Shown here piece by piece: positions 6,187-13,755 of a stretch of DNA of 38,568 nt; position 1 is the first letter of the stretch, and every line of letters begins with the position of its first letter. Under the pieces are notes generated by a model. It was not told the origin of the DNA. It did not search any database and saw only the letters and a list, made by a program, of their open reading frames with translations. The translations under genes and the position numbers were made by a program. Origin of the DNA: a virus; the IMG/VR virus record IMGVR_UViG_3300027763_000010, positions 1 to 38,568 of that record; one strand, 5' to 3'.

Positions 6187-8075
6187 TCTGGCTCGACTTT
6201 GAAACGCGCAGCGAGTGCGATCTAAAGACGGCGGGCGTATATAACTACGCTCGTCACCCATCTACGCAAGTGCTCTGTATGTCCTACGCCATAGACGATG
6301 GGCCTGTACAGACGTGGCGTCCTGGGCAACTCCTGCCTGTGCTCACAACACAGATCCGCGCACATAACGCAGCGTTTGAACGTCTGATCTTCTGGCATGT
6401 GTTAAAGCAACACGTCCCGCTTGAACAGTTCTATTGTACCGCGACGCAAGCGCGAGCAAACTGTGCGCCAGGAAGCTTGGAAGACATGGCGCGTTTTGCT
6501 GGCACAGACATGCGTAAAGATCATCGAGGCAATTATCTCGTTCGTAAATTATGCATCCCGCCATTCAGTGATGATGTGCGATTAATGCAGGAACTGATAG
6601 AATATTGTGAGCAAGACGTGCGTACGATGCGCGCGGCATCTAAAGCGATGCGGGAACTAACAGATGATGAGCTGGCAGATTATCATATTAATGAGCGTAT
6701 CAATGATCGCGGCGTCTTGGTTGACGTACCTTTATGCCAAGCAGCGGTTCGATTCGCGGCTGATGAATTACAAGAAATCGAACGCATCGTTCGTGAGGTT
6801 ACGAATGGCGAGATCACGTCAGTCAGAAGCCCTAAGATGCGACAATGGGTTCAAGATCGTGTTGGCCCCGCAGCCCTCAAGCTCATGGAGCGAGACGACA
6901 AGTATAGTATCGATAAGACGGCGCGTGCAAATCTATTGGCGATGGACGATCCTGAAGAAGTGCCGCCAGATGTCGCCGATGTTATACAGTGCGCTGATGA
7001 TCTTTGGGCGTCTTCTGTAGCAAAGTTCAAGCGCCTATTTGATCTTGCCGGCGAGGATCACCGCGTCCGTGGCGCGTTTGTATTTGCGGGCGGCAGTGCA
7101 ACAGGTCGCGCTAGTTCTTACGGCGCGCAGGTGCATAACTTTACGCGCGTCTGTGCAGAGGATCCCGACGCTGTACGCCATGCGATGGTGCGCGGTCATA
7201 AGATCGTGCCTAAGTTCGGTAAGCGCGTCACTGATGTGCTCAAAGGTATGTTACGCCCAGCGATGGTTCCGGCGCGCGGGCATCAGTTTGTCGTTGCAGA
7301 TTGGTCGTCCATAGAAGCCCGCGTTACTCCGTGGTTGTCCATGAATGGCGATGACAAGCTCGCGTTATTTAACACTGGACAAGATGTGTATAAGTTCAAC
7401 GCGTCAAAAACTTTTGGCTGTGCCATAGAAGATGTGACAAAAGACCAACGCCAAGTTGGTAAAGTTCAAGAGTTAGCATGTGGGTTTGCCGGTGGCATCG
7501 GCGCGTTTGCTGCGATGGGTCGTGTATACGGAATCAATATGCCGGAAGACGAAGCCAGACGTATGGTAAACGCCTGGAGACTCGCAAATAAATGGTCTGT
7601 GCCGTTCTGGAATGAAATCGAGCTTGCATATACACGGGCGTTAGCTCGTCAAGGCGAAATATTTAGCGCCGGTAAAATTAAATACTTGTTTCGTGGTGAG
7701 CATCTTTGGTATGCTCTCCCTTCGGGTCGCGTTCTTTGTTATCCCTATGCGCGGTTTGAAGATGACGAAAGCATAACCTATGCAAAGGCATCTTGGAAAC
7801 CAGCCGCAGACGCAAAGGAATGGCCCCGTGCACGGCTATGGCGTGGGCTTGCATGTGAGAATGTAACCCAAGCAGTTGCAAATGATTTATTAAGGTACAG
7901 TCTACGAAATTTAAATAATGTTGTGCTTCATGTTCACGATGAAATAGTTGTCGAAACAGACGAACCAGAAATAGCAAGGGAGGCTATGGTTCGTGTGATG
8001 ACAACGCCGGCGGATTGGGCGGTTGGATTACCGCTTGCAGTAGAAGCTAATATTATGGGGCGATATGGAAAATAG
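6183..8075 (+). CDS. DNA polymerase, family A (Pol I-like) with 3'-5' exonuclease domain
   Basis: The 630-residue protein is the phage replicative polymerase. The N-terminal exonuclease domain shows Exo I DFET (Asp4, Glu6), the Exo II segment AHNAAFERLIF and Exo III YCEQDVRTM. The polymerase domain shows motif A VVADWSSIEAR with Asp373, motif B starting at Lys427 (KVQELACGFAGG) and motif C LHVHDEIVVE with His585-Asp586-Glu587. It lacks the 5' nuclease domain of bacterial Pol I. The Exo II residue is Glu rather than the usual Asp, as seen in related phage enzymes. It starts in the stop of the 5956 gene and overlaps the primase-helicase start by 11 bases. Confidence 0.97.
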   Translation: MIWLDFETRSECDLKTAGVYNYARHPSTQVLCMSYAIDDGPVQTWRPGQLLPVLTTQIRAHNAAFERLIFWHVLKQHVPLEQFYCTATQARANCAPGSLEDMARFAGTDMRKDHRGNYLVRKLCIPPFSDDVRLMQELIEYCEQDVRTMRAASKAMRELTDDELADYHINERINDRGVLVDVPLCQAAVRFAADELQEIERIVREVTNGEITSVRSPKMRQWVQDRVGPAALKLMERDDKYSIDKTARANLLAMDDPEEVPPDVADVIQCADDLWASSVAKFKRLFDLAGEDHRVRGAFVFAGGSATGRASSYGAQVHNFTRVCAEDPDAVRHAMVRGHKIVPKFGKRVTDVLKGMLRPAMVPARGHQFVVADWSSIEARVTPWLSMNGDDKLALFNTGQDVYKFNASKTFGCAIEDVTKDQRQVGKVQELACGFAGGIGAFAAMGRVYGINMPEDEARRMVNAWRLANKWSVPFWNEIELAYTRALARQGEIFSAGKIKYLFRGEHLWYALPSGRVLCYPYARFEDDESITYAKASWKPAADAKEWPRARLWRGLACENVTQAVANDLLRYSLRNLNNVVLHVHDEIVVETDEPEIAREAMVRVMTTPADWAVGLPLAVEANIMGRYGK

Positions 8076-10368
8076 AATCCTTGACTATGTAGTCGGACTT
8101 GCGGAAGCAGGCGAGACGCCGCTCATAGTGCGGCAAGTGCCAATAGTGCGTAATAACGTACATCTACAGCATTTAGATGGATCGTATAAATATACTTGGC
8201 CCGCTTATCTTCCTACGCATAAGCGCAAGAAAGGCGAAGCTTGGTATATTAACACAGGTTCTTTTATTATCGAGCGCTTTAAAGACGGTAAGGTTAGCGC
8301 CGCATCTGCTAATTGCGAATATGTGCTCTTTATGATGTTGGATGACATCGGCACGAAAAGCAAAACGCCGCCGCTTGAGCCTACGTGGATAGTAGAGACA
8401 AGCCCAGATAATTTTCAATGGGTTTATGCATTCAGAGAACAACCAACAACAGGAGAATATTGTGCAGCTATTACAGCGCTGGCCGCAGCCGGTTATACCG
8501 ATCCAGGCGCAACTAATGCTGTGCGTAATTGCCGTCTGCCTGGTTCAGTTAATTTAAAACCTGGGCGTGATGCATTTGAGTGTAAAGAGATCTCTTTTAA
8601 CCCAAAGCTAGACTACACGTTACAAGAGATATGCGACGCATGTGGCGTTATACCGTTAGAGGCAAACACAGCTACCTATCGATCCGTTAAAGTAGAAGAT
8701 AACGGCGTTGATAATGTAATGACATGGCTCAACGAGCAAGGTCTTGTCTTATCGCGTCCTAATCCAGAAGGCTGGATGGGCGTAGTCTGCCCTAACAATG
8801 CAGCGCATACAGACGGTCAGATCGAGGGTCGGTATAGACCGCTGGATCGTTCTTATTGCTGCATGCACGCCCACTGCGATCACATCAACAGTGAAGCGTT
8901 TCTTAAATGGGTCGCTGATAATGGTGGGCCGCGCGAGCATCAAGGCATCAGAGGCGAGCTTATCACTGCCGAATTTAAAGCGATGCATGAAGCGATAAAG
9001 CCTAACGAATTTTTCCCTGACGTAGCATCTGAGCGCGTCGCGCAGGTAGAGCGCGAAGAGGCCGGACGCGTTGAGCGCGGTGACTGGTATGAGCGTTTTG
9101 CGTATATCGTGGATGATGACGCATATTTTGACCTTACGACGCGCAACGAGATCTCGCGTAGTTCTTTCAATGCTATCTTTCGGCATATCAGTTGCGTCTC
9201 AGTGCATAACGCCAAGCGCCGCATCGAGGCATCTGTGTGCTTTGATGAAAATCGCCAAGAGCACAAGGCAAAACTATTGAAAGGTCTAACCTATGCGGCA
9301 GGCGAAAAGATCTTGGTGCATAAAGATAATGAAGTCTATGGCAATAGATGGCGAGACGCTCGACCGATTTTCACCAGAACAAGCAGAGATATATCACGCT
9401 TTACTGCCCATTGTGAACGGTTGGTGCCAGATCAAGGCGAACTCGATCATTGCTACGACGTTATGGCTTTTAAGCTCCAAAACGCAGACGTTAAAATAAA
9501 TCACGCCGTCTTGCATGGTGGCGATGAAGGCTCCGGCAAAGACACGATGTGGGCACCATTCATCTGGTCAGTGTGCGGCCCGAACAATCACAACAAAGGT
9601 ATTATAGACAACGAAAGCTTGTCGTCGCAGTGGGGCTACCAGCTTGAGAGCGAGATCTTGATCCTCAACGAGCTGCGCGAGCCGGAGGCCAAGGAGCGCC
9701 GCGCGCTAGCCAATAAGCTTAAGCCTATTATTGCTGCGCCGCCTGACATGCTGCCGATCAACCGCAAGGGTCTGCATCCGTACAACATGCTCAACCGTGT
9801 GCTTGTGCTCGCCTTCACCAACGATCCGATTCCGATCTCTATACCGTCGCAGGATCGCCGCTGGTTCTGTGTGTGGTCAACAGCGCCGCGCATGGCTCCA
9901 GATGAGGCCCGCGAGATGTGGGACTGGTATCATGCCGGCGGCTTCGAGGCCGTCGCCTCCTGGCTTTACGCGCGCGATGTTAGCCGCTTCAACCCTGCCG
10001 CCGCTCCTCCTATCACTGACTTCAAGCTCTCGCTCGTTGAGCATGGCATGAGCATGGCTGAGAGCTTTATCGTTGAGATGATCAGAGGCCGCAAGGGCGA
10101 CTTCGCCTTGGGCGTTATCGCTGGGCCTTTCCATGAGATGTGCGGGCGCTTGAGCGTCCAGGCCGGCAATGGGGTCAAGGTGCCGCAAGCCGCGCTCCTC
10201 CACGCGCTCAAGGAGGCCGGCTGGGTAGACTGCGGTCGCCTTCACTCAGGTAAATATCAAACCAAGCGCCACGTCTTTTGCGCGCCGAACATGCTTCAGC
10301 ATAGCAAGTCAGACTTGCGTAATATGTGCGAACCAACCCCAACCCCGAACCTACAGGTGGTCAAATGA
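8065..10368 (+). CDS. Bifunctional primase-helicase (AEP/RepB-like primase plus DUF5906 SF3-like helicase)
   Basis: The 767-residue protein probably both primes and unwinds phage DNA. The N-terminal third has an archaeo-eukaryotic primase look: MMLDDIG with Asp93-Asp94, SPDNFQWVYAF, and NCRLPGSVNLK near residues 155-165. A zinc-binding motif follows, Cys242 and His248 with CCMHAHCDH at 265-273. The C-terminal half carries Walker A HGGDEGSGKDTMW at about 484-495 and a LILNELREPE Walker-B-like segment, followed by LVLAFTNDPIPI, as in DUF5906/P4-type helicases. It is directly coupled to the polymerase gene and completes the replisome core. Codon use shifts to higher GC in the last third. Confidence 0.9.
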   Translation: MENRILDYVVGLAEAGETPLIVRQVPIVRNNVHLQHLDGSYKYTWPAYLPTHKRKKGEAWYINTGSFIIERFKDGKVSAASANCEYVLFMMLDDIGTKSKTPPLEPTWIVETSPDNFQWVYAFREQPTTGEYCAAITALAAAGYTDPGATNAVRNCRLPGSVNLKPGRDAFECKEISFNPKLDYTLQEICDACGVIPLEANTATYRSVKVEDNGVDNVMTWLNEQGLVLSRPNPEGWMGVVCPNNAAHTDGQIEGRYRPLDRSYCCMHAHCDHINSEAFLKWVADNGGPREHQGIRGELITAEFKAMHEAIKPNEFFPDVASERVAQVEREEAGRVERGDWYERFAYIVDDDAYFDLTTRNEISRSSFNAIFRHISCVSVHNAKRRIEASVCFDENRQEHKAKLLKGLTYAAGEKILVHKDNEVYGNRWRDARPIFTRTSRDISRFTAHCERLVPDQGELDHCYDVMAFKLQNADVKINHAVLHGGDEGSGKDTMWAPFIWSVCGPNNHNKGIIDNESLSSQWGYQLESEILILNELREPEAKERRALANKLKPIIAAPPDMLPINRKGLHPYNMLNRVLVLAFTNDPIPISIPSQDRRWFCVWSTAPRMAPDEAREMWDWYHAGGFEAVASWLYARDVSRFNPAAAPPITDFKLSLVEHGMSMAESFIVEMIRGRKGDFALGVIAGPFHEMCGRLSVQAGNGVKVPQAALLHALKEAGWVDCGRLHSGKYQTKRHVFCAPNMLQHSKSDLRNMCEPTPTPNLQVVK

Positions 10369-10565
10369 AACCTGGCGCTATGCATGCCCTTAAAGATCCA
10401 TCACGCCTCACCAAGGCCGAAGAGAAAATTTATGAGCTTATGCAACAGGGTTTGACGGGTAAAGAGATAGCTGAGAGAATAGGGTCTGGAGGTGCGGGGG
10501 CTATGAACTGCCGCATCAAGGTTATACGTGAAAAGATTGCTGCGCGCCTTATGCCTACTGGTTAG
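10365..10565 (+). CDS. Small helix-turn-helix protein (LuxR/sigma-4-like)
   Basis: The 66-residue product contains LTKAEEKIYELMQQGLTGKE and then IAERIGSGGAGAMNCRIKVI, the four-helix HTH pattern of LuxR/GerE or sigma region 4 domains, and little else. It is probably a DNA-binding transcription regulator. I chose ATG 10365, whose ATGA overlaps the primase-helicase stop and which has AGGTGG just upstream; an earlier in-frame start at 10326 lies in the primase gene. As the only classical HTH regulator seen in the window it is a candidate early/late switch. Confidence 0.82.
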   Translation: MKPGAMHALKDPSRLTKAEEKIYELMQQGLTGKEIAERIGSGGAGAMNCRIKVIREKIAARLMPTG

Positions 10566-10628
10566 GGTCACTTTTTTATGGCTGCTTTTCATTTGGTTCT
10601 TTATCGAGAGCCGAAAAAGGGTTGAGTA

Positions 10629-11081
10629 ATGGCTGACGAAGTAAATGAACTACTTGGCAGGGTATCCAGAGAGCGCTATTCGAGCAAGAAAGCGCTCAAA
10701 GATCTGCCGGAGCCATCCTTTCTGGATGATCTTAACTTTATGTACCAATACAACTTCGTCCCGCGATATAACGCACTCGCCGCGCGCATGTTCGGGCCTG
10801 GGCCGTCCTACAGTGATCCTTTAACGAGCCGTGAGCGCTCGCCTGTAGGGTTTATGGGCGACATGCCTACTCAGGCCACCCCCGCCCAGCCAATGGCCCT
10901 GAACGCCTTCGTCTTTAATCCTATGCGCGCCTATCCGCGATATTATACCGCTAGCGAAACCTCCAATGAAGGCGTTAAAGGCCCAAGCAAGTTTATGGAA
11001 GGTTTTGCCTATCTAGGCAATGACGTTCCTTCAGGCTTCATGGATATGACCTCGGGGCGCTATCCAGGCTTTGTAAGATAA
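10629..11081 (+). CDS. Hypothetical protein, last gene of the replication operon (150 aa)
   Basis: The product starts MADEVNELLGRVSRERYSSK and then becomes Pro, Met, Tyr and Phe-rich (FGPGPSYSDP, FVFNPMRAYPRYY, SGFMDMTSGRYPGFVR). The composition suggests an extended or poorly ordered C-terminal part. No family is recognised. AGGG lies upstream of the ATG. It is followed at once by a long hairpin that marks the end of both this operon and the leftward one. Confidence 0.7.
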   Translation: MADEVNELLGRVSRERYSSKKALKDLPEPSFLDDLNFMYQYNFVPRYNALAARMFGPGPSYSDPLTSRERSPVGFMGDMPTQATPAQPMALNAFVFNPMRAYPRYYTASETSNEGVKGPSKFMEGFAYLGNDVPSGFMDMTSGRYPGFVR

Positions 11082-11083
11082 AA

Positions 11084-11113
11084 GCCCTCTAGCTATGGGG
11101 GCAGCTAGAGGGC
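11084..11113 (-). terminator. Strong hairpin terminator between convergent operons
   Basis: A perfect 11-bp inverted repeat, GCCCTCTAGCT at 11084-11094 with AGCTAGAGGGC at 11103-11113, encloses an 8-base loop. On the minus strand it is followed by TTTTATC, so it should terminate the leftward small-gene operon. On the plus strand there is no T-run, but the A-rich side and stem may still stop the 3514-11081 operon. Confidence 0.82.
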
Positions 11114-11208
11114 AGGAGGCTTGCAATACGGCCAAGGGAGGAGGCCATGAGCCACACCCTAACGCATCACGATAAACGCTACAATACCTAAAATTGAGAG
11201 CGTTAAAA

Positions 11209-11394
11209 TCAAAAGAGCATGTCCATGTATTGGACTACTTCCGCTTCCGTCATGTCTTTACCTTTAGACCATTTAGTCCAAAATTGCCATAGCGGCTTGT
11301 TTACAATCTCGCATGGTTCGTCGCGGGGGATATCGGGTATGGTGCACTGGAGCGCCTCATATTGCTCTTGAAAATATTCTTTCATTTTAGACAT
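11209..11394 (-). CDS. Small acidic protein (61 aa), unknown function
   Basis: The product starts MSKMKEYFQEQYEALQCTIP, has a Pro/Cys linker, then a Trp-rich KPLWQFWTKWSKGKD and an acidic helix. No family is known to me. It is the last sizeable gene of the leftward small-gene operon, 9 bases after the DnaA-IV-like gene. GAGG lies about 8 bases before the ATG. Small size, acidity and place in a likely early region fit a host-directed protein, which is inference only. Confidence 0.65.
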   Translation of the reverse strand: MSKMKEYFQEQYEALQCTIPDIPRDEPCEIVNKPLWQFWTKWSKGKDMTEAEVVQYMDMLF

Positions 11395-11403
11395 AGAAGT
11401 ACC

Positions 11404-11661
11404 TCAATGATTGTTGTTACTAATATTACAAATGCCGATTCTTCGTTCTTCATATCTGATTCCACTTATTATGGTTGTATGGTCGCGTTTAAAGACGCGC
11501 GCTATTTGTGTGTAGGTCTTGTCGGTTTCTTTGTGCGCGCGATACATGGCCTTGCGGCGCACTGCTATAACGCGCAGGGTGTTGTTGTAGTCTATGAGGG
11601 TTTCATAACTTAACCCCGCCGCTTTCGCCTCCTCCGATATTATTTGTTTGATTGTTTTCAT
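11404..11661 (-). CDS. Stand-alone DnaA domain-IV-like DNA-binding protein
   Basis: The 85-residue product has, at residues 35-69, RRKAMYRAHKETDKTYTQIA followed by RVFKRDHTTIISGIR. This is the helix-turn-helix and signature (x-RDHTT-I) by which DnaA domain IV recognises DnaA boxes. There is no AAA+ domain and no remnant of one, so it is not a truncated DnaA gene but a small DNA-binding module. It could bind the phage origin, compete with host DnaA, or act as a repressor. Its 5' end overlaps the upstream gene 11603-11866. The GAAGGCGACCG leader supplies a ribosome site. The family match is strong; the role is inferred. Confidence 0.82.
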   Translation of the reverse strand: MKTIKQIISEEAKAAGLSYETLIDYNNTLRVIAVRRKAMYRAHKETDKTYTQIARVFKRDHTTIISGIRYEERRIGICNISNNNH

Positions 11662-11866
11662 CGGTCGCCTTCATATTAAATGCAAAATTAAGAGCGCTTG
11701 CTACTGTCGCCAATGCGCGCAAGTCTGCCTGTTGCACATACAGGCGCATGATCGGCGTTTCTTTAGCGTCGCACTTATAGATGATGACGCAGCTAGTCTT
11801 ATCGGTCTTTATGGGCTTTGCTTTCATGCGCCCAGGATGATCGCAAAATAGGTCAAGGTGTAGCAT
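11603..11866 (-). CDS. Small protein of unknown function (87 aa)
   Basis: The product has CDHPGRMKAKPIKTDKTSCV, then YKCDAKETPIMRLYVQQADL and a Gly/Asn-rich tail. It looks like a small alpha-beta domain. A second start at Met14 (MKAKPIK) is possible. The gene overlaps the coiled-coil gene upstream by 14 bases and the DnaA-IV-like gene downstream by 59 bases. No family is recognised. Confidence 0.65.
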   Translation of the reverse strand: MLHLDLFCDHPGRMKAKPIKTDKTSCVIIYKCDAKETPIMRLYVQQADLRALATVASALNFAFNMKATDENNQTNNIGGGESGGVKL

Positions 11867-12188
11867 TTTTTAATCTTTCTAGTTCTTCTTCTAGTTGACC
11901 ATTCCGCTGAGATAAAGCCATTACAAGATCGTGTAATTCCCTATACCGAAAGTCTTTTCTCTCTTGTAATATTTGATCATTGTATGATCGTTCTAGATCA
12001 GCGTTACGCTCCTCTGCGGCTATTGCGCGGGCTTCTATCTCGATAGGCTTTGAATAATCTTTTTCCATCTCTGCCATGTTATATTTTAGTTGCGCGTTTT
12101 CTTGTTTTACTTTCTTTAACTCGCGCAATAACAAGATAGGCTTGTTAAGTTGGTTTATAACATCATCGATAGGATCAGTTTTTCGCAT
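11853..12188 (-). CDS. Coiled-coil protein, paralogue of the adjacent upstream gene (111 aa)
   Basis: The product is almost entirely a predicted coiled coil. It begins MRKTDPIDDVINQLNKPILL and continues LRELKKVKQENAQLK, then has a long charged middle and ends LSQRNGQLEEELERLKNATP. Both ends match the neighbouring 80-aa protein (MRALRKTNPID... and LSARNGRLEEELKRLRH), so the pair arose by tandem duplication with an insertion or loss in the middle. AAAGG stands before the ATG, which lies within the upstream gene's last codons. It could form homo- or hetero-oligomers with its paralogue; no enzymatic motif is visible. Confidence 0.78.
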   Translation of the reverse strand: MRKTDPIDDVINQLNKPILLLRELKKVKQENAQLKYNMAEMEKDYSKPIEIEARAIAAEERNADLERSYNDQILQERKDFRYRELHDLVMALSQRNGQLEEELERLKNATP

Positions 12189-12417
12189 GACGCAACCTTT
12201 TCAATTCTTCTTCTAGTCTGCCATTACGTGCGGACAGCTTTGTTATTATATCTTCCATCTCATCCACGTTGCCGTATTTGCTGTCCCAATAAGTAAGGAA
12301 CTCTCTTAAATTTGCGTTCTCTTGCCGTAGTTTTTTTAACTCGCGCAATAGTAAAATAAGATCATTTAGTTCATGGATTTTAGTATCTATTGGATTAGTT
12401 TTTCTTAGCGCGCGCAT
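12175..12417 (-). CDS. Short coiled-coil protein, paralogue of the adjacent downstream gene (80 aa)
   Basis: The product has heptad-like Leu spacing in LNDLILLLRELKKLRQENAN and again in LSARNGRLEEELKRLRHAKN, separated by a short aromatic-acidic linker (TYWDSKYGNVDEMED). It is the shorter of two tandem paralogues. AAGGGG stands about 6 bases before the ATG. The gene overlaps the 43-aa gene upstream by 23 bases and its paralogue by 14. Function is unknown; two related coils made side by side suggest a heteromeric helical assembly or a decoy for a host coiled-coil protein. Confidence 0.78.
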   Translation of the reverse strand: MRALRKTNPIDTKIHELNDLILLLRELKKLRQENANLREFLTYWDSKYGNVDEMEDIITKLSARNGRLEEELKRLRHAKN

Positions 12418-12526
12418 GGATTTCCCCTTCTATCAATTCGCGTCTTGTATCGTCACCCTCACCCTGTAACATCAGCTCAAGCGCTGGGGTTGATAGGCGA
12501 TAAAGTAAACATAGAAAGTCATACAT
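12395..12526 (-). CDS. Tiny protein (43 aa), unknown function
   Basis: Starting at ATG 12526, two bases after the stop of the 32-aa membrane gene, this frame encodes MYDFLCLLYRLSTPALELML, then an acidic stretch and a basic end RAKKN. It fills the only room left between two well-supported genes and supplies the ribosome site of the next gene in its own 3' end. No recognisable domain. The tight spacing is the main evidence. Confidence 0.55.
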   Translation of the reverse strand: MYDFLCLLYRLSTPALELMLQGEGDDTRRELIEGEIHARAKKN

Positions 12527-12528
12527 GA

Positions 12529-12627
12529 TCAGCCTCTCTCTATTAGGTAAAGTATGGTTATAATGGCGGCGGGTATAGCTAGGCTAACGCTCGCCGCTAG
12601 CCCTATTAGGTAAAGCGCTTGCTTCAT
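12529..12627 (-). CDS. Tiny single-pass membrane protein (32 aa)
   Basis: The ATG at 12627 overlaps the stop of the upstream gene in an ATGA junction. The 32 residues begin MKQALYLIGLAASVSLAIPA and finish with a second hydrophobic run ending in LYLIERG, so nearly the whole chain is a membrane helix with a short charged C-terminus. Small phage membrane peptides of this kind can act in superinfection exclusion, lysis timing or inhibition of host membrane enzymes, but nothing here shows which. The stop/start coupling supports translation. Confidence 0.65.
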   Translation of the reverse strand: MKQALYLIGLAASVSLAIPAAIITILYLIERG

Positions 12628-12926
12628 ATGTCCGCCTCATATGCTGCGTCCATTTCACAGGCTTCAAGCAAATGCTCATCGTCTATTAGCGCGGCATATA
12701 TCAGTTTATAAAGCCAGTGGTCTTGCGATAGGTTGAGCGCTGGGACGCCCGCTTTAATGCTGTTTAATGTTATCGACGTGATATCGATATCAGTAATCCA
12801 GGGTTCAAAAATCCCTACATCGGGTTCCGCTTTTGCTATGTTATAGTCTACGTCAATCTCGCCCGCGACCATGACGGAATAGTTTTTGATTAGCTCAAGC
12901 TCATCGAAGTAATATGTAAATTTCAT
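12624..12926 (-). CDS. Acidic small protein (100 aa), unknown function
   Basis: With the start at 12926, preceded by AGGGGGA, the product is MKFTYYFDELELIKNYSVMV and continues as an acidic alpha-beta protein (EPDVGIFEPWITDIDITSIT, DDEHLLEACEMDAAYEADI). A longer frame from 12998 would add 24 residues overlapping the previous gene and is less likely. The strong negative charge is reminiscent of DNA-mimic inhibitors, but charge alone is weak evidence. No family is recognised. Confidence 0.7.
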   Translation of the reverse strand: MKFTYYFDELELIKNYSVMVAGEIDVDYNIAKAEPDVGIFEPWITDIDITSITLNSIKAGVPALNLSQDHWLYKLIYAALIDDEHLLEACEMDAAYEADI

Positions 12927-12936
12927 TTTATCCCCC

Positions 12937-13122
12937 TTAGTCGTTTTCAGCCGATCGTTCCCAGTCATACCGCGCGCTATGTTGGCGCTCTGCTTCATTG
13001 TCGTACTCTTCTTGCATAGTGTGCAAGGCGTCGATTAGATGCCACGGCAAGGGCGCGGGTTGATTGTTTAATATCTTTATGAGCGCCTCGACCGCTTCGT
13101 GTTCTAGTGATAGCTCGATCAT
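12937..13122 (-). CDS. Small helical protein (61 aa), unknown function
   Basis: The product MIELSLEHEAVEALIKILNN is followed by QPAPLPWHLIDALHTMQEEY and a charged tail. The first helix (LEHEAVEALIKIL) resembles short phage proteins that start with a VxALIxIL helix and have no known function. Its ATG overlaps the upstream stop by ATGA at 13119-13122, supporting coupled translation. Confidence 0.7.
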   Translation of the reverse strand: MIELSLEHEAVEALIKILNNQPAPLPWHLIDALHTMQEEYDNEAERQHSARYDWERSAEND

Positions 13123-13346
13123 TTTAGCATCCCCTTCAATTCGGCTTTAATTCGGCGCGCATGCTCGCCGCGCCACGTCGAGGCGTTACATAAAAAATAG
13201 CGAACAATTGATTCGCCGCTATCATAACCATAGGGTTGATTAATATCGTCTAAAGTTTGCATGGCGCGAATATATGGTATCGCGCCAAAGTATGGGCTTT
13301 CCCAATATTTTCTAATCTCGCCCGCTATCTCTCTTAGTGTTCTCAT
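13119..13346 (-). CDS. Small basic protein (75 aa), unknown function
   Basis: The product starts MRTLREIAGEIRKYWESPYF and ends in a basic helix (ARRIKAELKGMLK). The N-terminal LREIAxEIxxxW motif is common in small phage proteins of unknown role. It is joined by ATGA overlaps to both neighbours (13343-13346 upstream, 13119-13122 downstream). Confidence 0.72.
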   Translation of the reverse strand: MRTLREIAGEIRKYWESPYFGAIPYIRAMQTLDDINQPYGYDSGESIVRYFLCNASTWRGEHARRIKAELKGMLK

Positions 13347-13606
13347 AATATAACCCCTTCTTGTATTGCGACGCGCATTGCACGTATTGCTTCCGGCGTT
13401 ACCGCGCCGCCATGTTTGACGGAACCTTGCTTAAACCGCATGCCGAACAAGCGACCGCGCTCATATGCCCATTGTTCATTTAGTGTTGAGCCTGCGTCAT
13501 AATTAAACGGTTTACCTTCTCGCGCCTCTTTAACGCCGCGATTGAATAGCGCGGTCTTCATAACCGATTTAAAAGAGACCGTTGACGTTTTGACTTGCTG
13601 AATCAT
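13343..13606 (-). CDS. Small protein with a phage ribosome-modulation-like segment (87 aa)
   Basis: The product has FNRGVKEAREGKPFNYDAGS followed by TLNEQWAYERGRLFGMRF. The G-x-x-A-x-x-G-x-P-x-x-Y...W-x-x-G layout recalls ribosome modulation factor-like small proteins that are common in phages; this is a pattern resemblance, not a firm assignment. The tail is basic. It is coupled by ATGA overlap to the 50-aa gene upstream (13603-13606) and to the next gene downstream. Confidence 0.72.
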   Translation of the reverse strand: MIQQVKTSTVSFKSVMKTALFNRGVKEAREGKPFNYDAGSTLNEQWAYERGRLFGMRFKQGSVKHGGAVTPEAIRAMRVAIQEGVIL

Positions 13607-13755
13607 TGCGAGCGCGCCCCCTTAAATAGCATTTTATGCCTTGGCCCCCAGGATGTGATACAATCATCAGCAACCCACAAATAAAGGCCTGTGAATATTA
13701 AATTCAATTCGTCATTGTAGAATGGCCCATTGTGCCATGCGTCAAAAGTACTCAT
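13603..13755 (-). CDS. Tiny protein (50 aa), unknown function
   Basis: Starting at ATG 13755, which shares one base with the stop of the Cys-rich gene, this frame encodes MSTFDAWHNGPFYNDELNLI followed by a hydrophobic-aromatic middle (FTGLYLWVADD) and a basic end. The stop overlaps the next ATG (ATGA at 13603-13606). It exactly bridges two supported genes, so it is very likely translated. No family is known. Confidence 0.7.
   Translation of the reverse strand: MSTFDAWHNGPFYNDELNLIFTGLYLWVADDCITSWGPRHKMLFKGARSQ

Noticed and set aside
11147-11191. 14-codon frame behind a perfect GGGAGGAGG site
   Set aside because: The ribosome site is strong but the peptide (MSHTLTHHDKRYNT) is very short and lies between convergent operon ends; evidence for a gene is too thin.
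11159-11212. 17-residue hydrophobic frame with TTG start after the 61-aa gene
   Set aside because: A TTGA overlap and a membrane-like sequence are suggestive, but the start codon is weak and the length too short to call.
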